Source of the DNA: Stutzerimonas nosocomialis
GTDB lineage: Bacteria; Pseudomonadota; Gammaproteobacteria; Pseudomonadales; Pseudomonadaceae
Direction of reading: 5' to 3'
Length of the DNA: 64,000 bases
Assembly: GCF_005876855.1 (NCBI RefSeq)
Contig: NZ_QLAE01000013.1
Coordinates: 1 to 64,000, forward strand
Shown: in pieces, positions 1 to 9,245 of the stretch
Position numbering within the stretch: position 1 is the stretch's first letter
How the letters are laid out: the number at the start of each line of letters is the position of its first letter
Notes under the pieces: model-generated
What the model was told of the DNA's origin: nothing
What the model saw: the letters and a program-made list of their open reading frames with translations, nothing else
Databases searched by the model: none
Made by a program: the position numbers and the translations under genes

Positions 1-65
1 CAGAGACAGAGCGCCAAAAGGATGAGCAGCCAGGCACGTGAGGCAAGGGGAAAGGCGCGGGACAC
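1..65 (-). CDS. N-terminal fragment of a membrane or exported protein, cut by the window edge
   Basis: A GTG codon at 63-65 on the minus strand is preceded five bases upstream by GAGAG and opens a frame that stays open to the window edge. The 21 visible residues have a basic start followed by a leucine-rich hydrophobic stretch (AWLLILLALCL), as in a signal peptide or first membrane helix. It lies downstream of, and in the same direction as, the iron-uptake genes, so it may be the last member of that locus. The function cannot be told from this fragment. The call is uncertain because only 65 bases are visible. Confidence 0.4.
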   Translation of the reverse strand, partial: MSRAFPLASRAWLLILLALCL

Positions 66-223
66 GAAAACTCTCGATGGGGCTGGTGGGTTTTTCGGCC
101 GGCAGTATAAGGGGCGCGCGCCGCGGCGACAGTGATCGGGCCCCTGTATGCCGCGTGAAGAAGAACACCGCGCCGGCGTCAGCCTCGCACAGCGGCTGGC
201 CGGCAACCGCCACAGGCTTCCGG

Positions 224-403
224 TCAGCGGTGACGCTTGGTACGCCTCAACAGCGGCCAGCTCCCCAGCACGGCGGGAATGCCCAGCCCGAGCCAGGCCG
301 GCGCGTCCCACGCGCCGTCGCCGAGCAGGGCGGCGAACAGGCCGAACGCGCTCAGCAGGGCGATCAGCGTGGGCAACAGGAAGGTCGAACGGCGCCAGCT
401 CAT
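224..403 (-). CDS. Small two-helix membrane protein of the PepSY/receptor locus
   Basis: This is a 59-residue protein with two hydrophobic segments (roughly residues 7-27 and 30-48), a basic N-terminus (MSWRR) and a very basic tail (RRTKRHR). That pattern suggests an inner-membrane protein with both ends in the cytoplasm. I do not recognise a characterised family. Its ATG overlaps the stop of the upstream PepSY gene (ATGA), so the two are translationally coupled. The context suggests an accessory role in iron or siderophore handling, which is inference from position only. A longer in-frame start upstream lies inside the PepSY gene and gives no better protein. Confidence 0.7.
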   Translation of the reverse strand: MSWRRSTFLLPTLIALLSAFGLFAALLGDGAWDAPAWLGLGIPAVLGSWPLLRRTKRHR

Positions 404-1521
404 TGCAGCACCGCGCGGCCGACGGCGGCGTTGCGCCGGCGAGCCCACCAGAGGTAGAGACCGCTGACCAGCACGACGATGGTCAGCACGTCGAGCACCG
501 CCCACAGGATCTGCATCGGCCGCCCGCCGTAGTCGCCGAAATGCAGCGGCGAGGACAGCGCCAGTGCGTCCATGTACCAGGGGCGCTCGCCGACGGCGGT
601 GACCTCGAGGGTCTGGGCGTCGATCAGCACCGGCATCGACAGGTGCGAGATCAGGTGCGTGTTGCCTTTCATGAATACCGCATAGTGGTGCTCGCTGGAG
701 AAGCGGGTCCCGGGGAAGGCGATGAAATCCGTCTCCATGCCGGGCACCGCCTCGCTGGCGATCTGCAACAGCCTGTCCTGGGATGCGAGGTGCTCCGGCG
801 GGGGCAGATCGCGGTAGGGCGCGACCATTTCCATCAGCGACTCGTTGCGCCAGGCCGCGATCAGCAGGTCGGCGGTGGCGCTGATCACGCCGGTCACGCC
901 CACCACGCAGGCCCAGCTGAGCGTGACGATGCCGATCAGGTTGTGCAGGTCGAGCCAGCGGGTGCGGGTGGATTTCTCGTGACGTACCTGGGCGAAATCC
1001 AGCCGCCGCATGAAGGGTGCATAGAGCACCACCCCCGAGACGATCGCGACGACGAAGAGAATGCCCATGAAGGCCAGCAGCAGCTTGCCGGGCAGCCCGG
1101 CGAACATGTCCACGTGCATGCGCAGGAAGAACATCAGCAGCCCGCCGTTGGCGGCCGGCATCGCCACGGCTTCCCCGGTGCGGGCGTCGAGCATGAAGGT
1201 GTGCGACGAGTTCGGCTCGGTCGCGGCGGTCGCCGCCATGATCGCGACGACACCGTTCGGGTCGTCCTCGTCCCAGCCCATGTACTGCATGACCTCGCCC
1301 GGGCGCTGCCGCTCGGCGGCCTGGACCAGCTGCTGCAGGCTCAGGTGCGGCGTGCCTGCCGGCATCTCGCGAAGCTGCGGTGCCTCGCCGAGCAGGTGCT
1401 CGAGCTCATGGTGGAAGATCAGCGGCAGGCCGGTCACGGCCAGCAACAGCATGAACAGGGTGCAGATCAGGCTGGTCCAGGTGTGGACGAATGACCAGCG
1501 GCGGATGGTGGTGCTTTTCAT
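400..1521 (-). CDS. PepSY-associated transmembrane protein, iron-regulated type
   Basis: A 373-residue inner-membrane protein of the PepSY_TM type found next to TonB-dependent siderophore receptors in pseudomonads. Four membrane helices are visible at about residues 10-35, 145-168, 190-212 and 335-358, with periplasmic PepSY-like segments between them. The N-terminus carries the family's typical short basic segment followed by HTWTSLICTLFMLLLAVTG. Such proteins are thought to act in the periplasmic handling or reduction of ferric siderophores, but the exact reaction is not settled. It follows the receptor gene on the same strand but is separated from it by a strong terminator-like hairpin, so expression may depend on read-through. 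The downstream small membrane gene overlaps its stop. Confidence 0.85.
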   Translation of the reverse strand: MKSTTIRRWSFVHTWTSLICTLFMLLLAVTGLPLIFHHELEHLLGEAPQLREMPAGTPHLSLQQLVQAAERQRPGEVMQYMGWDEDDPNGVVAIMAATAATEPNSSHTFMLDARTGEAVAMPAANGGLLMFFLRMHVDMFAGLPGKLLLAFMGILFVVAIVSGVVLYAPFMRRLDFAQVRHEKSTRTRWLDLHNLIGIVTLSWACVVGVTGVISATADLLIAAWRNESLMEMVAPYRDLPPPEHLASQDRLLQIASEAVPGMETDFIAFPGTRFSSEHHYAVFMKGNTHLISHLSMPVLIDAQTLEVTAVGERPWYMDALALSSPLHFGDYGGRPMQILWAVLDVLTIVVLVSGLYLWWARRRNAAVGRAVLQ

Positions 1522-1527
1522 GACTAT

Positions 1528-1560
1528 CCAAAATAAAGGGCCGCTCGTCTTGAGCGGCCC
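1528..1560 (-). terminator. Rho-independent terminator between receptor and PepSY genes
   Basis: Perfect 9-bp arms (GGGCCGCTC at 1538-1546 and its complement at 1552-1560) enclose a 5-base loop. On the minus strand they are followed by TTTATTTT. The element lies after the receptor stop (1584) and ends only a few bases before the PepSY start region, so it could either end or attenuate the receptor transcript. Confidence 0.85.
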
Positions 1561-1583
1561 TGGGTGTCGGCTCGGTGCGGGGA

Positions 1584-3806
1584 TCAGAAGTCGATCGTTG
1601 CGCTCACGGAGAGGGTGCGTGGCGCGCCGAGGACGAGGTAGTTGGAGCCCGGATAGCCTCCCGTGGAGGCCCAGTAATCGCGGCCGGTGGCATTATCCAG
1701 GCGTGCGCGCAGGGTGACGTCACGATCTTCGATGGTCATCCGGTAGCGTGCGCCGAGGTCCAGTCGGGTCCAGGACGGGATTTCCAGGTCATTGGCAGTA
1801 TTCACGTACTGGCTGCTGGTATAGACGACCCGGCTGGTCAAGGTCAGTCCCGGTAATCCTGGTACGTCCCATTCGCCGCCGATATTGGCCTGGGTGCGCG
1901 GTACGCCTATGGCGTGGTTGCCTTCATCAAGGCCGTCCTGCGTTTTGGTCAGTTCGCTGTCGAGCAATGTCAGGCCACCCAGGACGCGCACGCCGTAAAC
2001 GGGCTCGCCAAACATGCTCAGCTCGATACCTCGATTGCGCTGCTCGCCGCCTTCGCGGAAGACGCGGTCGGAGAGAACACCGAACGGCCTCTCGGTGTTG
2101 AAGACCGCGAGGCTGCCGCCCAGGATTCCGCCGTCGTACTTGAGGCCGACTTCGGTCTGCTTGGCGACATGCGGTTCCAGTGACTGACCGGCGTTCTCCA
2201 CAGGCACGATCGTTCCATCGGGAAGCGTGGTGGTGCCAGGCGCAGTGTCGCCTCTGGCCAGGCCCTCGATGTAGTTCGCATAGGCCGAAAGCTCGTCGGT
2301 CAGCTTGTAGACCACGCCCGCGACCGGGGTGGTTTCATAGCGGTTGTCTTTCGAGGTGCGATTGCCGGTGTCGTTATTGTAGTTCCTGGTTTCGATGCCC
2401 TGACGGCGGGCTCCGAGGGTCACCAGCAGGCGGTCATCGAGGAAACCGAGGGTGTCGGCGATGGCCAGGCTCTGGGTCTGAATTCGCTGAGAACGCTTGG
2501 GATCGGACATGGAGCCACCGCTGAAGGTGATCGGCGCAAGGGCTGCGTCGAACGGGTCGTACAGATCCCCGGCGAAGTTCCCCGACATGGCCCAGGCGTT
2601 GCGTTCTTCCGAATGGAACGTGGCGGCCGACACGACCCATTGATGGCTGACCGTGCCCGTCAGAGCCATACCGCGCAGCCCGATTTCCCCCGTCGACACC
2701 TTGTCCTCCCGGCTGTTGTCGAAGCGCGAGAACGTGGTGGCGCCTGGGCCGGCATAGCTTGGGCCTGCCAGTCGATTCCTTTCCTCTCCATCGCGTACGC
2801 CGGCGGCCAGCCAGCCCGTCATCGAGTTGGAGAAATCGTACTCGGCGCGGAAGGTGCCGAATGTCTGCTTCTCCTTCGAATAAGTCCAGGGTTGGGCGAA
2901 GTTGTCCTTGGCATCCGGTGCGCTGGGGACGACGCCTACGGGCGTCACGCTCGGGCGAGGGGTATCGAGGAAGTGGTATTGGTGACCGATGTCGGCGGAC
3001 AGGCGGAAATTGTCACCCTGGTAGTCCAGACCGAGGGCGAACATATCGAGCGTGCGGCTTTCATCGTCGACCGTGGTGTCGCCGTCATGCTTGGCTGCAT
3101 TCAGACGCACGCCGAAGCGATCGTCCTCGCCGAAGCGGCGGCCTATGTCGGCCGCCGCGACGCCTTGACCTCCATTTTCCGCGCCCAGGGTCAGGCGGGT
3201 CAGCGGTTCGTTGGGCGCTCGCTTGGGCAGCAGGTTGATCATGCCGCCCATGCCGGTGCTACCAGGCGCTGCGCCGTTGAGGAAGGCGCTGGCGCCACGG
3301 AAGACTTCCGCCCGCTCGATGAATTCGGCGGCCACGTACTGGCGTGGCAGCAGGCCATACAGGCCGTTGTAGGAAATATCGTCCGAGAAGAGCGGGAAAC
3401 CGCGGACGACATACAGCTCCTGCATGTTGCCGAAGCCGCGCGCCACACGAACCGACGGATCGTTCTGCATGATGTCCGACACGCTGCGCGCCTGCTGATC
3501 CTGGATCAGCTGCGAGGTATAGGCCGTCGAGGTGAACGGCGTATCCATGTAGTCCTGGTTGCCGAGAATCCCCACCCGACCGCCGCGTGCGACCTGCTCG
3601 CCCGCGTAGGGCTGGGTCAGACCGCCTGCCGAGGCGTCGGCGGCGACCACGGTGGTGTCGGACAACTCGACTGGCTCGCTCGACGCTGGCGCATTGGCAG
3701 GTGCCTGCTGCGCCATGGCCGGAGCGGCGGCAAGGCTGATGGCCAGGCAGAGAGGCAGAAGGGCGAAACCGTGACCCGAAAGACGCGACGGATGGATGCT
3801 GGGCAT
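1584..3806 (-). CDS. TonB-dependent siderophore receptor
   Basis: A 740-residue outer-membrane receptor that would import a ferric siderophore using TonB energy. A signal peptide ends near residue 32 (AMA|QQ). A plug domain follows, with family motifs such as SDIMQNDPSVRVARG and YVVRGF, then a long beta-barrel ending in phenylalanine (SATIDF), as expected for outer-membrane insertion. No extended N-terminal signalling domain is apparent between signal peptide and plug, so a FecA/FpvA-type sigma-regulatory role is unlikely. The start at ATG 3806 is chosen because the more upstream TTG at 3881 overlaps the predicted -10 element. Siderophore specificity cannot be told from sequence alone. Expression is probably iron-repressed through the Fur-like box upstream. 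Confidence 0.9.
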   Translation of the reverse strand: MPSIHPSRLSGHGFALLPLCLAISLAAAPAMAQQAPANAPASSEPVELSDTTVVAADASAGGLTQPYAGEQVARGGRVGILGNQDYMDTPFTSTAYTSQLIQDQQARSVSDIMQNDPSVRVARGFGNMQELYVVRGFPLFSDDISYNGLYGLLPRQYVAAEFIERAEVFRGASAFLNGAAPGSTGMGGMINLLPKRAPNEPLTRLTLGAENGGQGVAAADIGRRFGEDDRFGVRLNAAKHDGDTTVDDESRTLDMFALGLDYQGDNFRLSADIGHQYHFLDTPRPSVTPVGVVPSAPDAKDNFAQPWTYSKEKQTFGTFRAEYDFSNSMTGWLAAGVRDGEERNRLAGPSYAGPGATTFSRFDNSREDKVSTGEIGLRGMALTGTVSHQWVVSAATFHSEERNAWAMSGNFAGDLYDPFDAALAPITFSGGSMSDPKRSQRIQTQSLAIADTLGFLDDRLLVTLGARRQGIETRNYNNDTGNRTSKDNRYETTPVAGVVYKLTDELSAYANYIEGLARGDTAPGTTTLPDGTIVPVENAGQSLEPHVAKQTEVGLKYDGGILGGSLAVFNTERPFGVLSDRVFREGGEQRNRGIELSMFGEPVYGVRVLGGLTLLDSELTKTQDGLDEGNHAIGVPRTQANIGGEWDVPGLPGLTLTSRVVYTSSQYVNTANDLEIPSWTRLDLGARYRMTIEDRDVTLRARLDNATGRDYWASTGGYPGSNYLVLGAPRTLSVSATIDF

Positions 3807-3880
3807 TGGGAGGCCTGTGGCGTGGTCCAGTGATGGAAAGCGCTGCCGATCGGCGTCGAGCGGCAGGGTGTAAGGCCGCA

Positions 3881-3909
3881 ACTATAGGCATGGTGATAAC
3901 GATTCGCAA
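3881..3909 (-). promoter_or_regulatory. Promoter with overlapping Fur-like box for the receptor gene
   Basis: On the minus strand a -35 element TTGCGA (3904-3909) is spaced 17 bases from a -10 element TATAGT (3881-3886). Overlapping the -35 and spacer is TGATAACGATTCGCA (3894-3908, plus-strand reading). It matches 12 of 15 positions of the Fur 7-1-7 core consensus TGATAATGATTATCA. Fur binding here would block RNA polymerase when iron is plentiful, which fits a siderophore receptor. Confidence 0.75.
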
Positions 3910-4007
3910 CATTGTTTCGATCTGGCTCCGCCGTGTCGCCGAGGGCTTTGTACCGGCCGTTCCAGACGGTGGCGCTTCGGAGCGAATGGGCTGGCAGTAA
4001 CGCTGCC

Positions 4008-4715
4008 TCAGCCTATGCGAGCCTTCTGCCGGCGGCGCCAGCCGGCGAGGCTTTCAGCCAGCGCCGCCGGGCTATCCAACCCCTGCCGCCGCGCGCGGCT
4101 GAACAGGATCAGGGCCAGCTCGGCGGTCACCAGGGCGTCGGCGCTGGCGTGGTGGCGCTGCTGGACCTGCAGGTCGAAGCGCTTCGCCCAGTCGTCCAGA
4201 CCGCCGTTGCGGGGGCGATCGTCCGGGCAGAGCATCGGGGCCAGCTCGGCCACGTCGAGGAAGGGATGGCGCAGCCGGTAACCCAGCGTCTGTTTCAGCG
4301 CGCGGGCAAGCATCTGCCGGTCGAAGCCGGCGTGAAAGGCGAGCAGGGGGCTGGTGCCGACGAAGGCCATGAAGTCCAGCAGCGCATCGGCCGGCTCGCT
4401 GCCCAGGGCCAGGGCGCTCGGGGCGATACCGTGGATGAGCACGCTTTCGCTGACCTTGTGGCCGGGGCGATAGAGGGTCCGCTCGAACTGCTCGCCCAGG
4501 TCGATGCCGCCGTCCTCGATGACCACCGCGCCGATCGACAGCACCTGGTCGCGCTTGACGTTCAGGCCGCTGGTTTCCAGATCGAGCACCACCAGGCGCT
4601 GCTGGCGCAGCGGGCGTTCGTCCAGCGGGTCGGGCTCCGGCAGCTCCGCCAGCCGGCGTTGCTGCTCGGCATCCAGCGCCTTCTGCTGCGGCTTGTTGAA
4701 CCAGGGAAAATTCAT
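4008..4715 (-). CDS. DnaQ-like 3'-5' exonuclease (DEDDh family)
   Basis: A 235-residue exonuclease of the DNA polymerase III epsilon superfamily. The acidic motif LDLETSGL places the first two metal ligands at D45 and E47. The second motif is HAGFDRQML near residue 130, and the third is HHASADA near residue 190, giving the DEDDh signature. It lacks the C-terminal tail used by true DnaQ to bind the polymerase, so it is more likely a stand-alone nuclease. Its ATG overlaps the stop of the upstream cNMP/CBS/DUF294 gene, an arrangement that I recall as common in pseudomonads. The substrate is unknown. Confidence 0.88.
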   Translation of the reverse strand: MNFPWFNKPQQKALDAEQQRRLAELPEPDPLDERPLRQQRLVVLDLETSGLNVKRDQVLSIGAVVIEDGGIDLGEQFERTLYRPGHKVSESVLIHGIAPSALALGSEPADALLDFMAFVGTSPLLAFHAGFDRQMLARALKQTLGYRLRHPFLDVAELAPMLCPDDRPRNGGLDDWAKRFDLQVQQRHHASADALVTAELALILFSRARRQGLDSPAALAESLAGWRRRQKARIG

Positions 4716-6646
4716 AGCTGATAACGCAGGGCGAGGCTGCTCTGCAGGCGCTGGGCCTGGCGGAAGGATTCGCGCAGGATGCGCCGATCCAGGTGGTTGA
4801 GGTTGTCCGGGTCCAGGCGGTTGGAGTAGGGCTGGCCCAGCCGCGCCTGGTTCTGGTGTTCCTGCATCCGGGTCTGCTGGATGAAGTGGTAGGCCTCCTC
4901 ATAGGCGGCGCCGTCCTTGGCGTCGATCACCTTGGCGTCGACCAGCAGGCGCAGGCGCTCGAGGGTATTGGTCGCGCCGATCCCGTGGCTCAGGGCGAGC
5001 AGCCGCGCGCCGTCGACGAAGGGCGTCAGGCCCTGCACCTTCAGGTCCAGGGTGTCCTTTTCGGCCCCCTTGCGCGCCACCACGAAGTCGCGGAAGCGGC
5101 CCACCGGCGGGCGGTGGCGCAGCGCGGTTTCGGCCAGCATGCGCTGGAATAGGCTGTTGCTCTGGATTTCCTCGAGCAGGGCGTGGCGAAGCTGCTCGCA
5201 GCCGTCGGGCGGGCCCCACACGGAGCGCAGGTCGAAGTAGATGGTGCAGCCGAGCAGGTTTTCCGGCGTCGACTCGCGCACGAAGGTCCTGAAGCGCTTG
5301 CCCCATTCCAGCCGGGACAGGCACAGCTGCGGATTGCCCGCCATGATGTTGCCCTTGCACAGGGTGAAGCCGCAGGTGGCCAGGTCGTGGTTGATGCGTT
5401 CGGCCAGGGGCAGCAGCCGACCGCGGATGCTGGCCGCTTCGGCGGCATCCTCGGCCTCGAACAGGATGCCGTTGTCCTGGTCGGTGTGCAGTGTCTGCTC
5501 GCGCCGCCCTTCACTGCCGAAGCAGAGCCAGGTGAAGGGCACGCCGGGGTCGCCCAGCTCCTCGATCGCCAGCTCGATCACGCGGCAGACGGTGTGGTCG
5601 TTGAGCAGGGTGATGATGTGGGTGATCTGGGTCGACGAGGCGCCGTGTGCCAGCATGTTGTCTACCAGCTGGCGAATGTCGCTGCGCATGGCCGCCAGCG
5701 TCTGCACCCGCGACGCATTGCGGATGGTCCGCGCCATGTGCACGAGGTCCACGCGCTGCAGGGAGAACAGGTCCCGCTCGGAGACCACCCCTCGCAGCTT
5801 GCCGTCGCTGACCACGCAGACGTGGGCGATATGGCGCTCGGTCATGGCGATCGCCGCGTCGAAGGCCGTGGCGTCCGGCGGCAGGTGGAAGGGCTCCTGT
5901 GTCATCAGCTCCTCGATGGCCTGGCCGAGGTCACAGGCGCCATCGGCAATGACCCGGCGCAGGTCGCGCAGGGTGAAGATGCCCAGCGGCCGGCGCTCGT
6001 CGTCGACGATGACGATGCTGCCGACATGCTGCTCGTGCATGGTCCGCACCGCTTCGTTGAGCGGCGTCGAAGGCGGACAGGACACCGGCTTCTGCAGGGC
6101 CAGGCTGCCGAGGCGGGTGTCGAGCGAATACTGCGCGCCGAGGCTTTCCACCGCGCGCAGCTGCACCTGCTGGTTGACCTGCTCGAGCAGGCTGCTGACG
6201 CCGCGCAGGGCGAAATCGCGCAGCGGCCCGGAGAGGGCGAAGAGCTTGATGAACGCAGGCTTGTTGAGCAGCAGGCAGAAGGTGTCGTCGGCGGCCAGGT
6301 GTTCGGTACGGGTCGCGCGCTCGCCGATCAGCGCGGCCATCGGAAAGCATTCGCCCGCGGTGATCTCGAAGGTGGTCTCCGTCCCGCGCCTTGCCGAATG
6401 CGGCCGCTCGCCATGCACGCGCCCCTGCTTGACGATATAGAAGTGCTCGACCGGGCCGTCGTCGGGTTTGATGATCGACTCCCCGGCGCTGTAGAAGCGC
6501 AGCTGGCAATTCTCCACCAGAAACGCCAGGTGGGCGCTTTCCATCTGGTTGAACGGCGGGTATCGACGCAGGAATTCCATGGTGCCGTGGATGTTCTGCA
6601 GCACTGCAGTTTTCCCCGCCTCGGCGAAGGCATCGGCTTTGCTCAT
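4712..6646 (-). CDS. cNMP-binding/CBS/DUF294 nucleotidyltransferase-like signalling protein
   Basis: A 644-residue cytoplasmic protein with a cyclic-nucleotide-binding-like fold (about residues 15-120), a tandem CBS pair (about 155-280) and a DUF294 putative nucleotidyltransferase. The transferase motif GSEGRREQTLHTDQDNG lies near residue 375 and resembles the GlnD active site. A DUF294 C-terminal substrate-binding region follows. By analogy it may modify a protein or sense adenylates, but no target is known. The ATG at 6646 (MSKADAF) is preferred to the ATG at 6703 because the extra 19 residues look non-homologous. It is coupled to the downstream exonuclease by an ATGA overlap, so the two probably act together. 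Confidence 0.85.
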   Translation of the reverse strand: MSKADAFAEAGKTAVLQNIHGTMEFLRRYPPFNQMESAHLAFLVENCQLRFYSAGESIIKPDDGPVEHFYIVKQGRVHGERPHSARRGTETTFEITAGECFPMAALIGERATRTEHLAADDTFCLLLNKPAFIKLFALSGPLRDFALRGVSSLLEQVNQQVQLRAVESLGAQYSLDTRLGSLALQKPVSCPPSTPLNEAVRTMHEQHVGSIVIVDDERRPLGIFTLRDLRRVIADGACDLGQAIEELMTQEPFHLPPDATAFDAAIAMTERHIAHVCVVSDGKLRGVVSERDLFSLQRVDLVHMARTIRNASRVQTLAAMRSDIRQLVDNMLAHGASSTQITHIITLLNDHTVCRVIELAIEELGDPGVPFTWLCFGSEGRREQTLHTDQDNGILFEAEDAAEAASIRGRLLPLAERINHDLATCGFTLCKGNIMAGNPQLCLSRLEWGKRFRTFVRESTPENLLGCTIYFDLRSVWGPPDGCEQLRHALLEEIQSNSLFQRMLAETALRHRPPVGRFRDFVVARKGAEKDTLDLKVQGLTPFVDGARLLALSHGIGATNTLERLRLLVDAKVIDAKDGAAYEEAYHFIQQTRMQEHQNQARLGQPYSNRLDPDNLNHLDRRILRESFRQAQRLQSSLALRYQL

Positions 6647-6821
6647 GGCTGGCTGTTCCGTTTTTTGTTCTTGATCTTGGCGAGGGCCTCGCAGGCCGCC
6701 CATTGGACGTAAGTCTAGTGAAGACCGCGAACGATGCGGATCGGTCGCTGCCAGCGGTTCTTTTCCCCTGCGGAACGAGAAACGCCCCCTTGCGGAGGCG
6801 TTCTATGCTCGTGGCGGCGTA

Positions 6822-8996
6822 TTACGTGCGCTGCCGGACCTTGAACTCGCGGCGGCGGCGGTGCAGGACCGGCTCGGTGTAGCCGTTGGGTTGGCGGGCA
6901 CCTTCGAGTACCAGTTCGACCGCGGCCTGGAAGGCGACGCTGTCGTCGAAATTCGGCGCCATCGGGCGATACAGCGGATCGCCCGCGTTCTGCCGGTCGA
7001 CCACGGCGGCCATCCGCTCGAGGCTTTCGCGCACCTGAGCCTCGGTCACCACGCCGTGGCGCAGCCAGTTGGCCATGTGCTGGCTGGAGATGCGCAGGGT
7101 GGCGCGGTCTTCCATCAGGCCGACGTCGTTGATGTCCGGCACCTTGGAGCAGCCGATGCCCTGTTCGACCCAGCGCACCACGTAGCCGAGGATGCCCTGT
7201 GCGTTGTTGTCCAGTTCGTTCTGGATCTCCTGCGCGCTCCAGTGCAAATCGGTGGCCAGCGGCAGCGTGAGGATGTCGTCCAGCGAGGCCTTGGCGCGCG
7301 TGGCGAGTTCGGCCTGGCGGGCGAAGACGTCGACCTGGTGGTAGTGCAGGGCGTGCAGCGTCGCGGCGGTGGGCGAGGGTACCCAGGCGGTGTTGGCGCC
7401 GCTCATGGGGTGGCCGATCTTCTGCTCGAGCATCGCGGCCATCAGGTCGGGCATGGCCCACATGCCCTTGCCGATCTGGGCGCGGCCCTGCAGCCCACAG
7501 GCGAGGCCGACGTCGACGTTGTTGTTCTCGTAGGCGGCTATCCATTTCTCGCCCTTCATCGCCGCCTTGCGCACCATCGGGCCGGCCTCCATCGAGGTGT
7601 GGATTTCGTCGCCGGTGCGGTCGAGGAAGCCGGTGTTGATGAACACGACGCGATCGCGCGCCTGGGCGATACAGGCCTTGAGGTTGACCGTGGTGCGGCG
7701 TTCCTCGTCCATGATGCCGATCTTCAGCGTATTGCGCGCCATGCCCAGGACGTCTTCCACGCGACCGAACAGCTCGGTGGCGAAGGCGACCTCTTCGGGG
7801 CCGTGCATCTTCGGCTTGACGATGTAGACCGAACCGGTACGCGAGTTGGTGCGGCTGGTGTTGCCCTTGAGGTTGTGCAACGCGATCAGGCTGGTGAAGA
7901 GCCCGTCGAGGATGCCTTCCGGCGCTTCGTTACCATCCTGGTCGAGAATCGCGTCGTTGGTCATCAGGTGGCCGACGTTGCGGATGAACAGCAGCGAGCG
8001 GCCGTGCAGGGTGAGTTCGCTGCCGTCGGGGCGGGTGTAGACGCGGTCGGGGTTCATGGTGCGGGTGAACCGGCTGCCGCCCTTGCTCACCGATTCGGCC
8101 AGGTCGCCCTTCATCAGGCCCAGCCAGTTGCGGTAGACCAGCGTCTTGTCGTCGGCATCGACGGCGGCGATGGAGTCTTCGCAGTCCATGATGGTGGTCA
8201 GCGCGGACTCCATGAGGATGTCCTTCACGCCGGCCGCATCGGTCTGCCCGATCGGGCTGTCGGAATCGATCTGGATCTCGAAGTGCAGGCCGTTGTGCGT
8301 GAGCAGGATCGCCTGCGGCGCGGTGTGATCGCCCTGGTAGCCGGACAATTGGGTCCGATCCCGGAGTGAGGTGGCACCGGCCGGCAGGTCGACCACCAGC
8401 CGGTCGCCCTCGATGCGATAGCCGCGGGCGTCGGCATGGGAGCCGCTTTCCAGTGGTGCGGCCTGGTCCAGGAAGTTGCGCGCGAAGGCGATGACCCGGG
8501 CACCGCGGACATCGTTGTAGCCCGGCCCCTTGCTCGCGCCGCCCTCTTCGGAGATGGCGTCGGTGCCGTACAGCGCGTCGTACAGCGAGCCCCAGCGGGC
8601 GTTGGCGGCGTTCAAGGCGAAGCGCGCGTTCATGATCGGCACCACCAGCTGCGGGCCGGCCATGCGCGCGATCTCCTCGTCCACGTTCAGGGTGCCGGCC
8701 TGGAAGTCCTCAGGCTGCGGCAGCAGGTAGCCGATGTCCTCCAGGAAGGCCTTGTAGGCCACCGGATCGTGCGCCTGGCCGGTGCGTGCCTGGTGCCAGG
8801 CGTCGATCTGCGCCTGCAGCGCGTCGCGTTTGGCCAGCAGCGCGCGGTTCTTCGGGGCGAGGTCGTGAATGACCGCCGCGGCGCCCTGCCAGAAGGCCTG
8901 CTGCTCGATGCCGGTGCCGGGGATCGCTTCGTCGTTGACGAAGTCGTAAAGAACCCTGGCGACCTGCAGCCCACCGATTTGAACGCGCTCAGTCAT
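6822..8996 (-). CDS. glcB: Malate synthase G
   Basis: A 724-residue enzyme that condenses glyoxylate with acetyl-CoA to give malate, in glyoxylate and glycolate use in the cytoplasm. The length matches the monomeric G isoform. Family segments include [20 protein letters not shown] at the start, [26 protein letters not shown] in the barrel, and [20 protein letters not shown] near the C-terminus. ATG 8996 is used rather than an in-frame codon four residues upstream because the family begins with MTERV. It is transcribed divergently from the gcvR-like gene. The 249-base gap holds spaced TGTAGT/ACTACA half-sites that may bind a regulator. Confidence 0.95.
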   Translation of the reverse strand: MTERVQIGGLQVARVLYDFVNDEAIPGTGIEQQAFWQGAAAVIHDLAPKNRALLAKRDALQAQIDAWHQARTGQAHDPVAYKAFLEDIGYLLPQPEDFQAGTLNVDEEIARMAGPQLVVPIMNARFALNAANARWGSLYDALYGTDAISEEGGASKGPGYNDVRGARVIAFARNFLDQAAPLESGSHADARGYRIEGDRLVVDLPAGATSLRDRTQLSGYQGDHTAPQAILLTHNGLHFEIQIDSDSPIGQTDAAGVKDILMESALTTIMDCEDSIAAVDADDKTLVYRNWLGLMKGDLAESVSKGGSRFTRTMNPDRVYTRPDGSELTLHGRSLLFIRNVGHLMTNDAILDQDGNEAPEGILDGLFTSLIALHNLKGNTSRTNSRTGSVYIVKPKMHGPEEVAFATELFGRVEDVLGMARNTLKIGIMDEERRTTVNLKACIAQARDRVVFINTGFLDRTGDEIHTSMEAGPMVRKAAMKGEKWIAAYENNNVDVGLACGLQGRAQIGKGMWAMPDLMAAMLEQKIGHPMSGANTAWVPSPTAATLHALHYHQVDVFARQAELATRAKASLDDILTLPLATDLHWSAQEIQNELDNNAQGILGYVVRWVEQGIGCSKVPDINDVGLMEDRATLRISSQHMANWLRHGVVTEAQVRESLERMAAVVDRQNAGDPLYRPMAPNFDDSVAFQAAVELVLEGARQPNGYTEPVLHRRRREFKVRQRT

Positions 8997-9111
8997 TGCT
9001 TGCCTCACTCTTGTTCAGCCTGGAATGTGTACGCCGACGGCCCCCGAACGTCGCACATACGACGTCGAGCCGGGCGTGCTATCAGCGCCCGGCGGGCAAT
9101 CAGCGGGTTTT

Positions 9112-9137
9112 TGTAGTGCTCGGCGGCGAATACTACA
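9112..9137. promoter_or_regulatory. Spaced inverted half-sites TGTAGT/ACTACA in the glcB-gcvR gap
   Basis: TGTAGT at 9112-9117 and ACTACA at 9132-9137 form an inverted pair separated by 14 bases. The same hexamers form the compact palindromes upstream of aceE. The wider spacing makes this a weaker candidate operator. Apart from this, the 8997-9245 region shows only a GC-rich inverted repeat around 9050-9065 and the gcvR ribosome site. Confidence 0.35.
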
Positions 9138-9245
9138 TGAACGTCCGGGCAAATAGCATGACGCCGGCGCGGGTGCTTTAATCAGGGCATCCGGCGGGCG
9201 CACCTGCGCCGTCACAACCGTATCGACCACCTGCGAGGAGCCTTC

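Noticed and set aside
66-223. Search for a gene or terminator between the small membrane protein and the left-edge fragment
   Set aside because: Only short arginine-rich frames and no convincing hairpin with a T-run were found.
3807-3881. 25-codon N-terminal extension of the TonB receptor from a TTG
   Set aside because: The start would overlap the predicted -10 element, and the signal peptide begins properly at ATG 3806.
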